DNA of 64,000 bases from Desulfonema magnum (GTDB lineage: Bacteria; Desulfobacterota; Desulfobacteria; Desulfobacterales; 4be13), in assembly GCF_017377395.1 (NCBI RefSeq), contig NZ_CP061800.1:5973633-6037632 (forward strand), read 5' to 3'. Every line of letters starts with the position of its first letter. Position 1 is the stretch's first letter. Below are positions 7,553-16,600 of the stretch, in pieces. A program made the position numbers and the translations under genes. Under the pieces are notes generated by a model. That model searched no databases and was not told the origin of the DNA. It worked only from the letters and a program-made list of their open reading frames with translations.

Positions 7553-10441
7553 ATGAGAAAAATTGTGCAATTTGTTATCACTGTTTTTTTGATAATTACC
7601 GCATTTTTTCCGGCTTATGCTGAGGGGACTCACCCGAGGGGCATCCGTCTGGACGGTTCGCTCGGCACTGCCGGAAAACTGAGTCTGCCCGGGCCGGATT
7701 ACGAGATTAAGGCTGAGTACGGTCAGCAGGCCGGGGCAAATCTCTTTCACAGCTTTCAGCAGTTCAACATTCATTCTGATGAAAGTGCGACCTTCACAGG
7801 CCCGGATTCGGTGAAAAACATCATCAGCCGTGTCACCGGCGGAGAGACCTCATGGATTGACGGCAGACTCGCATCGGCCATTCCTGATGCGGATTTGTAT
7901 TTCCTGAACCCCGCGGGCCTGATGTTCGGCCCCAATGCGTCACTGGATCTGGGCGGCTCGTTCCATGTCAGCACGGCGGATTATCTTCGTCTGGGAGACA
8001 ATGAAAAATTTTACGCCAGCCCTTTGGAAACGGATGTGCTTTCCACAGCCCCTCCCACAGCTTTCGGTTTTCTGGATGACGATGCGGCATCAATTATTTT
8101 TGAGGGCAGAGGAGAGATTGCCCAGGCGGATTGGGATGGAAAACCTGCGGGTCTGAGTGTGTCGGAAGGCGAGACGATCTCTGTGATCGGCGGAGATATT
8201 GAGATAAGGAAAGGCACACATTTCAGAACAACGCTGGCGGTTCCAAATCCGGCAGATATTTTCGGCGATCCTGTAGAAGTGCCGCGTGTCGGAACTGCGG
8301 GGAGCCTCACCGCGGCCGGAGGGCGGATAAACATGGTAAGTGTCGCGTCCGCGGGTGAGGTCATTTCTTCAGCATCCGGGCCTGATGTTTCCTCAGTTGA
8401 GGACTTCGGCAATATAACTGTGTCAGATAACTCCCTTTTGGATGTCAGCGGACAGGGAGCCGGAAGCATATTTGTCCGCGGGGGCCGGTTTGTCACAGAT
8501 AGCAGCGAGTTGCGTGCAAGAACACTGGGAGACACGGACGGAGGCACAATTTCAATTGAGGGAGATAACTTATCCTTTACAAACGGTGCTTATGCTGACG
8601 GCAATACATACGGAAGCGGCAAAGGCAGCGATATAACCCTGAAAGCCTCTGAAACGGTCGCTTTCGAGGGAGAAAACAGTTTGAGAGATGTCAGCAAGAT
8701 ATTGCTTGAAACCCACAGCAAAGATGAGGATGCTGGCAACGCCGGCAACCTTCTGATCGAGGCAAAGGATGTTTCATTCAGACACGGCGCACCCGTGTCA
8801 AGCCTTACTGTTGGCAAGGGAAACGGAGGGGATGTTACGATCCGTGCCAGAGACACCGTCAGTTTTTCCGGTCAGAACAGCGACCTTTACCATTCCCTTC
8901 TCAGCCTGGGGTTTTTCGGCCAGTATAAGGAACATCATTCCGGGGGGATTTTTTCTCTTATCTCCTCGGAAAGTAACGGCGGCTGCGGAGGGGATATTTT
9001 ATTGGAGGCCGGAGATATTTCCCTGGCTAACGGATGTTCTGTTTACTCAACAACTCTGGGTCCCGGGAGCAGCGGCGATATTGTTGTAAATGCGGCAGAA
9101 ACAGTCTCCATAAAAGGTTCGGGCGGCAAAGATTTCTGGGTGGGCGGAATTAATTCCACCGCGTTTACCCCGAGACCGGGCGCAGTGGTCGGCGATGCAG
9201 GAAACATATCTCTCGAAGCGGGAAAACTGACCATTGAAAAAGGAGGCTATATAACCAGTTCCACTGCAATTCATGCCAAAGGAATGGAAAGCGGCAAGGC
9301 AGGAGATGTGACAATCCGGGTCCGGGGTGAGGTGTGTCTGTCCGGTGTCAATCCCTGCGGTATGACAAGTTCTTATGTTGTAGGCAATCCCCCTTCAGGC
9401 AGTTATATCTCTGCCGTATCCAGAGGAACAGGCGGAACAGCCGGTGAGGCAGGGAATGTTTTTCTGGAAGCAGAATCGTTGATTATCGAGGATGGAAGCA
9501 TGATTTCCGCAAGTACATCCGGCAGTTCAAATGGTGGAAATGTGGAAATCAGGGTGCGTGATTCCGTGCGTGTTTCAGGAATCGCCCCGGTGATGATATA
9601 TCCGGAAGGGGAACAGCCCACAGAAGTTTACGCTGTCAGTGCGATAGATGCCAGTTCAAAAGGTGTTTTGCCTGACGCAGGATCAGGCGGAAAAATTTCT
9701 CTTTCCGCAAAAGAGGTTATACTTACGGATAAAGGAAAAATATCCACCTCCAGTTCGGGGAGAGGAAATGCAGGGGATATAAACCTTGATGTGGGAGGAC
9801 TTCGGCTGGAGCATGACGCTTTGATCTCCTCAGCCAGCGTTTCTGAAAATCATGGCGGTTCCGCGGGGACGATCACCGTGGAGGCGGATGACTCAGTTGA
9901 ATTATTCAACAACAGCGTAATGATAACCGATGCCGTAAGCGCAGGAGGCGGTAAGATAAGCGTGAACACTGAAAGCTCGCTTTATTTATTAAACAGTGAG
10001 ATGAGTACCAGCGTCAGGGAGGGGATCGGAAAAGGGGGCGACATCAGCGTCGTCAATTCGCAATCTGTTATCCTGAATCACAGCAACATCCGGGCAAACG
10101 CCGAGGCAGGAGACGGCGGAGCAATATTCATCAATACGGAGAATTTCATCAAATCCTCGGACAGCAGGGTGACAGCCACATCCGCACGCGGCAATGAAGG
10201 AACCGTGAATATTGAGTGTCCTTATACAGATGTCAGCAGCGGCCTGACGGTCATGCCCGGGAATTACCTTGACGCGGGAAAATGGGCAAAAACCCCGTGT
10301 TCAAAACGCTCTGCCGAAGATATGAGCCGGTTTGTGATCCGGCATAAGGACGCTGCCCCGGGTTCTCCGAATGACTGGCAGCCGCTTCTGCCCCGGCCCG
10401 AAGGGTTTCCTGACGGAAAAAAAATGGATCGTGAGCAATAG
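7553..10441 (+). CDS. Haemagglutination-domain (TPS) beta-helix protein, paralog 2
   Basis: This 962-residue protein has a signal peptide ending PAYA and a TPS/haemagglutination domain (about 25-165; FNIHSDESATFTGP, SWIDGRLASAIPDADLYF, LNPAGLMFGP). A beta-helix of GGD(I/V)xIxA-type repeats follows. The C-terminal segment contains VMPGNYLDAGKWAKTPCSKR and FVIRHKDAAPGSPNDWQPLL. Its N-terminal coding DNA is nearly identical to that of paralogs 3 and 4 over more than 100 nt, and its C-terminal end matches theirs, while the middle differs. The ribosome-binding site is GGAGAAAGGGGAG. Secretion through a TpsB pore and a surface or adhesin role are inferred from the family. Confidence 0.88.
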   Translation: MRKIVQFVITVFLIITAFFPAYAEGTHPRGIRLDGSLGTAGKLSLPGPDYEIKAEYGQQAGANLFHSFQQFNIHSDESATFTGPDSVKNIISRVTGGETSWIDGRLASAIPDADLYFLNPAGLMFGPNASLDLGGSFHVSTADYLRLGDNEKFYASPLETDVLSTAPPTAFGFLDDDAASIIFEGRGEIAQADWDGKPAGLSVSEGETISVIGGDIEIRKGTHFRTTLAVPNPADIFGDPVEVPRVGTAGSLTAAGGRINMVSVASAGEVISSASGPDVSSVEDFGNITVSDNSLLDVSGQGAGSIFVRGGRFVTDSSELRARTLGDTDGGTISIEGDNLSFTNGAYADGNTYGSGKGSDITLKASETVAFEGENSLRDVSKILLETHSKDEDAGNAGNLLIEAKDVSFRHGAPVSSLTVGKGNGGDVTIRARDTVSFSGQNSDLYHSLLSLGFFGQYKEHHSGGIFSLISSESNGGCGGDILLEAGDISLANGCSVYSTTLGPGSSGDIVVNAAETVSIKGSGGKDFWVGGINSTAFTPRPGAVVGDAGNISLEAGKLTIEKGGYITSSTAIHAKGMESGKAGDVTIRVRGEVCLSGVNPCGMTSSYVVGNPPSGSYISAVSRGTGGTAGEAGNVFLEAESLIIEDGSMISASTSGSSNGGNVEIRVRDSVRVSGIAPVMIYPEGEQPTEVYAVSAIDASSKGVLPDAGSGGKISLSAKEVILTDKGKISTSSSGRGNAGDINLDVGGLRLEHDALISSASVSENHGGSAGTITVEADDSVELFNNSVMITDAVSAGGGKISVNTESSLYLLNSEMSTSVREGIGKGGDISVVNSQSVILNHSNIRANAEAGDGGAIFINTENFIKSSDSRVTATSARGNEGTVNIECPYTDVSSGLTVMPGNYLDAGKWAKTPCSKRSAEDMSRFVIRHKDAAPGSPNDWQPLLPRPEGFPDGKKMDREQ

Positions 10442-10474
10442 AAAATTTTAACATAAGATATCCTTTTGATCTTA

Positions 10475-10480
10475 TTGACA
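10475..10480 (+). promoter_or_regulatory. TTGACA box of paralog 3, cut off by a MITE
   Basis: CTTATTGACATCTTATTG corresponds to the CCATTGACATATT block of the sister genes. Here the next conserved block (TTTGTGAAAAAA, 10637 onwards) is separated from it by a 148-bp element, whereas the two blocks are only about 9 nt apart in paralogs 1 and 4. Confidence 0.5.
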
Positions 10481-10488
10481 TCTTATTG

Positions 10489-10636
10489 TAAGTATCTAAC
10501 CATAAGTTTTCGATATTCGCACGGGAAAGAAACCCGGCTTTTTTCCGGAATGAGCCGCCGCCTGCGAAGGAAAAAGCCGGGTTTCTTCGCGGTTCACAGA
10601 AAAAATATGTATAAAAAACTTTTGATCAGGTACTTA
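10489..10636. mobile_element. 148-bp MITE, family A copy 1
   Basis: The ends are imperfect inverted repeats (TAAGTATCTAACCATAAGTT at the left; a right end complementary to TAAGTACCTGATCAAAAGTT). The interior is a large hairpin with arms GAAACCCGGCTTTTTTCCGG and AAAAAGCCGGGTTTC. A second copy of exactly the same length lies inverted at 47707-47854. It sits between the two conserved upstream blocks of adhesin paralog 3. It encodes no protein and must be mobilised in trans. Confidence 0.85.
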
Positions 10637-10690
10637 TTTGTGAAAAAAGTAATAAAACTTTTTATCATTGACAGAAAAGAAAGAGGTGTT

Positions 10691-13555
10691 ATGAAAAAAA
10701 TCATGCAGTTCCTTATCGCAGTTCTTTTGGTAATTATCGTAATTCTGCCAGTCTGTGCTGACGGGACTCATCCGCGAGGCATCCGTCTGGACGGTTCGCT
10801 CGGCACTGCCGGAAAACTGAGTCTGCCCGGGCCGGATTACGAGATTAAGGCTGAGTACGGTCAGCAGGCCGGGGCAAATCTCTTTCACAGCTTTCAGCAG
10901 TTCAACATTCATTCTGATGAAAGCGCGACCTTCACGGGCCCGGATTCGGTGAAAAACATCATCAGCCGTGTCACTGGCGAGAGCGCCTCATGGATTGACG
11001 GCAGGCTCGCCTCGGCCATTCCCGATGCTGATCTGTACTTTCTGAACCCCGCGGGCCTGATGTTCGGCCCCAATGCGTCGCTGGATTTGGGCGGCTCATT
11101 CCACATCAGCACGGCGGATTATCTGAAAATGGGTGAAAATGAGAAATTTTTTGCAGAACCAACGGAAGATGAGATTCTGTCAGTGTCTGCGCCCACAGCT
11201 TTCGGATTTCTGAACAAAAACCTTGAAACTTTTGAAGGTCTGATCAGCATCAAAGGCAGCGGCGAGATTTCAGAGGACGAATGGGACGGCCATTCTTCCG
11301 GTCTCGCAGTGTCCGAGGGGAACACCATTTCTGTTATCGGCAGAGAGATCAGAATGGAAAACGGCACATGGTTTCGGACTGTTGAAAGCAATGATCTGGG
11401 ATATGTCAATACAAATGCGGAAAAACTTCTCGGAAATCTGAGTGCGCCGGATGGTCAGATAAATGTGGCGAGCATCGCATCCGCGGGTGAGGTGGCAATT
11501 GAAAATGGAAAGCCCGAAATCAGAGATGCGGCAGGCGGCAGCATAACGATGTCCGGGAAATCCCTGATTGATGTCAGCGGCCAAGGGGCGGGAAATGTTT
11601 TCATCCGGTGCGGAAAATTCGTCTCAGATGACAGCTCAATTTATGCAAAAACCTTTGGCGATATGCACGGCGGGGGGATTGAGATTCAGGCAAATGACAT
11701 TTCCTTTGAAAACGGTTCTGAAATCAACACCAACACTTACGGTAGCGGAAAGGGCGGTGATGTTACGCTGGAAGCATCCGAAACCGTCACGTTTTCAGGT
11801 GCTGACGAACTAAAAAATACCAGCAGAATCATTATTGAAACATACAGCAAAGCTGAAAATGCCGGAGACACCGGACTCCTTGATATCAGCGCAAAAGATA
11901 TTCTTTTTTCAGACGGGACATATATCCATAACGGCACATGGGGCAGTGGAAACAGCGGAAAAATGATGCTCCGGGCTGAGGATGATATCTGTTTCAGCGG
12001 CATCGGATATGATTACTATCTCAATTATTACTTACGGCTTTATCTCGGCGAAAATCCCTTTAATCCTGATGCTTCCTGGGGTGGTATTCTTAGCAATGTT
12101 CAGATGTTCAGTACCGGAGGAAACAGCGGAGATATTGAGATTGAAGCGGATAATCTTTTTTTGTCCGACAGCGCCACGATTCTCTCATCAACGCTCGGAG
12201 CTGGAAACAGCGGAAGCGTCAACATCAATGCCGCTGATTCTGTAATGATAACCGGATCCGTCGGACCCGGGCCATGGCCAGGAGGCATTTCCACGCTTAC
12301 ATTTTCGCCTGCCATTGGTGTTGTTACCGGAGATGCGGGTTCTATTTCATTGGAAGCAGGTGAACTGACGATTAAAGACGGGAGATATTTGAGCAGTGAC
12401 TCGGAACCCCAATGGGGTGAGGAATGCGGTAAATCCGGCGAAATAGATATCCGTGTGTCGGGGGATGTCCTGGTATCCGGTGTCAATTCTTATGGTTCAG
12501 ATGTTTCTACAATTACAGTAAGCAGTGGTGTCAACAGCGGAGAAGCCGGAAATATTTTTCTGGAAGCAAATTCTTTAAGCGTCAAAGACGGTGCGGCCAT
12601 TAGCGCTGCTACCCGTGGCAATGCAAATGGCGGGAATATTCATATTGATGTGGCGGATAGCGTTCATGTCCGGGGGAGTTCACCTCTGAAAATTTATACC
12701 TCGGAAGATTTCAGTCAATATACGATGAATGATTCCCATAGCAGGATAGAAGCCCATTCATCTTGTTCTGATGCAGATTCAGGCAATTCCGGAACAATGT
12801 CCGTAACAGCTCAGAACATAAATATCTCTGACAGCGGACTCATAACCACGTCAACCGCGGGAGGCGGCAAAGCCGGAGATATCACCTTTGAAGCCGGCCA
12901 TGTTGAGTTAAGCGATAATGCCCTGATAACATCGGAAAGCACATTGCCTGAAAACGGCGGGGCTGCCGGTACAATCACTGTAAATGCGGATTCAGTCGGA
13001 TTATCCGCCAACAGTGCAATAACCACCGAGGCACTCAGCACCGGAAGCGGCGAAGCCGCAGACGGCAAAATCACTGTGACCGCGGGAGACAGGCTTTATC
13101 TGAACAACAGCAACATCACCACCAGCGTCAGAGGCGGACACGGCAAGGGCGGAGATATTGAGATCAGCGAACCGGAATCTGTTATTCTGAATCACGGAAA
13201 AATCGAGGCCAACGCGTATGAGGGAACAGGCGGCAACATCCGCATTGTTTCAGGCCAGTTTATCCGGTCCTCGGACAGCGCTGTGGAGGCTTCATCTGAG
13301 AAGGGTATTGACGGAAATATCAACATTGAATCCCCGGACACGGATGTGGGAACCAGCCTGACAGTCATGCCCGGGAATTACCTTGACGCAGGAAAATGGG
13401 CAAAAACGCCGTGTTCAAAACGCTCTGCCGAGAACATGAGCCAGTTTGTGATCCGGCATAAGGATGCCGCACCGGGTTCTCCGGATGACTGGCAGCCGCT
13501 TCTGCCCCGGCCCGGAAGGCTGGCGCACGAAAAAAAAACGGATCGTGAACAATAG
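10691..13555 (+). CDS. Haemagglutination-domain (TPS) beta-helix protein, paralog 3
   Basis: ATG 10691 is chosen because AAGAAAGAGGTG lies just upstream and the next residues form the same signal peptide as the sister proteins. The frame is open upstream only because it runs through the MITE. The 954-residue product has a signal peptide ending PVCA, a TPS/haemagglutination domain (SWIDGRLASAIPDADLYF, LNPAGLMFGP) and a long Gly/Asp/Ser-rich beta-helix. Its C-terminal segment (VMPGNYLDAGKWAKTPCSKR, DDWQPLLPRP) is almost identical to that of paralog 4. The middle part (TYGSGKGGD, NSGDIEIEADN) resembles paralog 1 more than paralog 2, suggesting mosaic evolution. Confidence 0.88.
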   Translation: MKKIMQFLIAVLLVIIVILPVCADGTHPRGIRLDGSLGTAGKLSLPGPDYEIKAEYGQQAGANLFHSFQQFNIHSDESATFTGPDSVKNIISRVTGESASWIDGRLASAIPDADLYFLNPAGLMFGPNASLDLGGSFHISTADYLKMGENEKFFAEPTEDEILSVSAPTAFGFLNKNLETFEGLISIKGSGEISEDEWDGHSSGLAVSEGNTISVIGREIRMENGTWFRTVESNDLGYVNTNAEKLLGNLSAPDGQINVASIASAGEVAIENGKPEIRDAAGGSITMSGKSLIDVSGQGAGNVFIRCGKFVSDDSSIYAKTFGDMHGGGIEIQANDISFENGSEINTNTYGSGKGGDVTLEASETVTFSGADELKNTSRIIIETYSKAENAGDTGLLDISAKDILFSDGTYIHNGTWGSGNSGKMMLRAEDDICFSGIGYDYYLNYYLRLYLGENPFNPDASWGGILSNVQMFSTGGNSGDIEIEADNLFLSDSATILSSTLGAGNSGSVNINAADSVMITGSVGPGPWPGGISTLTFSPAIGVVTGDAGSISLEAGELTIKDGRYLSSDSEPQWGEECGKSGEIDIRVSGDVLVSGVNSYGSDVSTITVSSGVNSGEAGNIFLEANSLSVKDGAAISAATRGNANGGNIHIDVADSVHVRGSSPLKIYTSEDFSQYTMNDSHSRIEAHSSCSDADSGNSGTMSVTAQNINISDSGLITTSTAGGGKAGDITFEAGHVELSDNALITSESTLPENGGAAGTITVNADSVGLSANSAITTEALSTGSGEAADGKITVTAGDRLYLNNSNITTSVRGGHGKGGDIEISEPESVILNHGKIEANAYEGTGGNIRIVSGQFIRSSDSAVEASSEKGIDGNINIESPDTDVGTSLTVMPGNYLDAGKWAKTPCSKRSAENMSQFVIRHKDAAPGSPDDWQPLLPRPGRLAHEKKTDREQ

Positions 13556-13583
13556 AAATTTCAATTATAACATACGCGTTTTA

Positions 13584-13662
13584 TCCCATTGACATATCCC
13601 TTTATTTTTGAAAAAATTAATCAAACTTTTTATCACCGACAGAAAAGAGAAAGAGGGGGGTT
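13584..13662 (+). promoter_or_regulatory. Conserved upstream block of adhesin paralog 4
   Basis: CCCATTGACATATCCC, TTTTTGAAAAAATTAATC, AAACTTTTTATCACCGACAG and a strong GAGAAAGAGGGGGG ribosome-binding stretch precede ATG 13663. This uninterrupted arrangement is the comparison that shows the paralog 3 upstream region is split. Confidence 0.5.
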
Positions 13663-16600
13663 ATGAAAAAAAATATGCAGTTCATTATCTCAGTTCTTGT
13701 GGTAATTACCGCATGTTTCCCGGCTTATGCTGACGGGACTCACCCGAGGGGCATCCGTTCGGACGGTTCGCTCGGCACTGCCGGAAAACTGAGTCTGCCC
13801 GGGCCGGATTACGAGATTAAGGCTGAGTACGGTCAGCAGGCCGGGGCAAATCTCTTTCACAGCTTTCAGCAGTTCAACATTCATTCTGATGAAAGCGCCA
13901 CCTTCACAGGCCCGGATTCGGTGAAAAACATCATCAGCCGTGTCACCGGCGGTGAAGCCTCCTGGATTGACGGCAGGTTGGCCTCGGCCATTCCCGGGGC
14001 TGATCTGTTTTTCCTGAACCCCGCGGGCCTGATGTTCGGCCCGAACGCGTCACTGGATCTGGGCGGGTCATTCCACATCAGCACGGCGGATTATCTGCGG
14101 ATGGGCGATAACGAGCAGTTTTATGTGAATCCCCCTGAGAGCGATGTGCTATCCACGGCCATGCCGGCCGCGTTCGGTTTTCTGGATGGCAATATCGCTA
14201 CGATTTCTTTTAAAGGCAAAGGAGAAATCTCGAAACAGGACACGGATGAAAGTCCGCCCGGTCTGCGTGTTTCGGAGAATAAGACTATATCCGTAATCGC
14301 CGGCAGCATTGAAATGGACAACGGGACATTTTTTAAGGCCCAAAAAATGGATGAAAACGGGAATCCGGTATTTCAAGACGCGGTGGATGAAAACGGAAAT
14401 ATGATTTACGGAGAAGATGGCCTGCCTGTATTGGCTGTTGATGAAAACGGCAATCCCATTCCGGTCATGGAAAATGTTCCTGCGGGCGGAATTCAGGCTC
14501 CCGGCGGCAGGATCAATCTGATCGGCGTCGGAACTGACGGAGAATCGGAACTGGGAAATCAGGAACCGGATACCGAGGATTTTGAGAACAAGGGAGATAT
14601 CCGACTGGCAGATCATTCCCTGATAGAAGTCGGCGGGGAAAATGCGGGAACCATTTATATCCGAAGCGGGAATTTTATCGCGGACAACAGCCGAATCCAA
14701 TCTGTCTCCCGGGGAAGCAAACCATCTGAAAACAGCGTGATTGATATTCAGGGGAAGAATATCTCATTGAACAAGGGCGGCGCAATTCTCAGCAGCACAT
14801 CCGGCACGGGAAAAAGCAGTGATATAAACATTCATGTTAGTGAATCTGTTTGTTTATCGGGTGTAAGCAGTGACGATGAATCCGCATTCATAAAAACCGA
14901 AACCCGACTTAAAGACGAAGATGCCGGGGATGCGGGGGATATTCTGATTGACACACCGACTCTGTCTGTCGCGAATGGCGCAAACATCAGCAGTTCCTCA
15001 TACGGTGCCGGAGATGGCGGAAACGTTGTATTTCACGCTGATGAAAAAATTTATATACATGGAACAGATACTGACGGAGAGGGCTGTTATGTTCAAACCG
15101 GGTCTTCTGATATTTTTTCAGAGTCCACCGGCAAATCCGGTGATATAGTTTTTGAAACCAAAAATTTGTTTGTTAATGACGGTGCGTCTGTTTCCACTAC
15201 ATCATCAGAAAAGTCAGGTGATATCACGATCCGTGCATCTGAATCCGTTCATCTTACCGGTCATAATCAGCAAAAAAACGGAAACCACATCCTATCCGTA
15301 TCCTTCAACAACGATGCCGGTGATATTTTAATTGAAACAGGAAATTTTTACAGGGATGACGGGGGAATAATTTCCAGTACTTCTTTTGGTGATGACGGTA
15401 AAAGCGGAGATATTATTCTCCGTGCGTCCGACTCTGTTTATTTATCCGGTGTCCGCGGTGCAGGACTCGGGAGCGAGATTTATGGGATGTCCATCGGGAG
15501 TCAGCAAGCCGGAGAGATCATCATAGAAACCAATGTTCTGTCCTTAAATGACGGTGCTGTGCTGATCAATCATTCATCTGGAATTTCAGATGGCGGTGAT
15601 ATTATGATCCGTGCATCGGAATCTGCCAGTTTGTCCGGCATCAACAGCCTTGAGTCTTACGGAAAAGGCATTGGCAGGAAAGGCAGCGGAATTGCCAATT
15701 CCGCTATCGGAGAAGACGCGGAGAGCGGTAACGGGGGGAACATCATTATTGAAACCCCTAAGCTGTCTGTCAGAGACGGCGGATGGATTGAAAGTAGCTC
15801 CCGGGGCGGCGGAAATGCTGGTAATATCACCATTCAGGCAGAATCCGTCAGTATTTCCGGAACAGATGAGGCTGAAGGATATGTCAGTCGGATATCCACA
15901 TCTGCTTTAAGCGAAGAAGAGTATGCCGGAAACGGGGGAAATATTAGCATTGCTTCCGAGAATCTGATTCTCGAAAGCGGAGGACAAATTGCAGCTGATA
16001 CCAAAGGATATGGCAGCGGCGGCTCAATAGCAATCCACGCATCGGAAACCCTTGCATGCGGAGGCGTGAATCCCCACGGAGAAAATGAAGAAGGATATGG
16101 CAGCGGCATTTATACCCGTTCCACTGCCGACCATGAATCTGCGGGAACATCCGGCAGTGTTCAGATCGAATGCAAAACATTATCCTTAACAGACGGCGGG
16201 CTGATTACCAACAGCTTATCCGGCGGCGGTACCAGCGGCGATATTACGGTGAGTGCAGCCGAATCCGTGAATATCAGCGGTGACAGTTCGGAAATCAGTT
16301 CGCATATGCCGTTGCAGAGCCAGACAAAATACCAATCCGCCGCATCATATATCAGAGATACGCAGGCCAGCGGAATTTATTCGCGCTCGGAAAGTCAGAA
16401 ATCCTTTGCAGGAAGGGCAGGAAATATCAATATCAGTGCAGATGAACTCAATCTTTCGGACAGCGGACAAGTCTCCGCTGAAAGCATGGGAATGGGGAAA
16501 GCCGGCAATATCACCATAAATACCAGTCAATTTTCCCTGAAAAGCGATGCGTCTGTTTCTTCGGGAAGCGGTTTTATTAATGCCTATGAGTTTGCCGATA

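Noticed and set aside
10466..10690. N-terminal extension of adhesin paralog 3
   Set aside because: The upstream frame is simply open through a MITE; the signal peptide and ribosome-binding site place the start at 10691.
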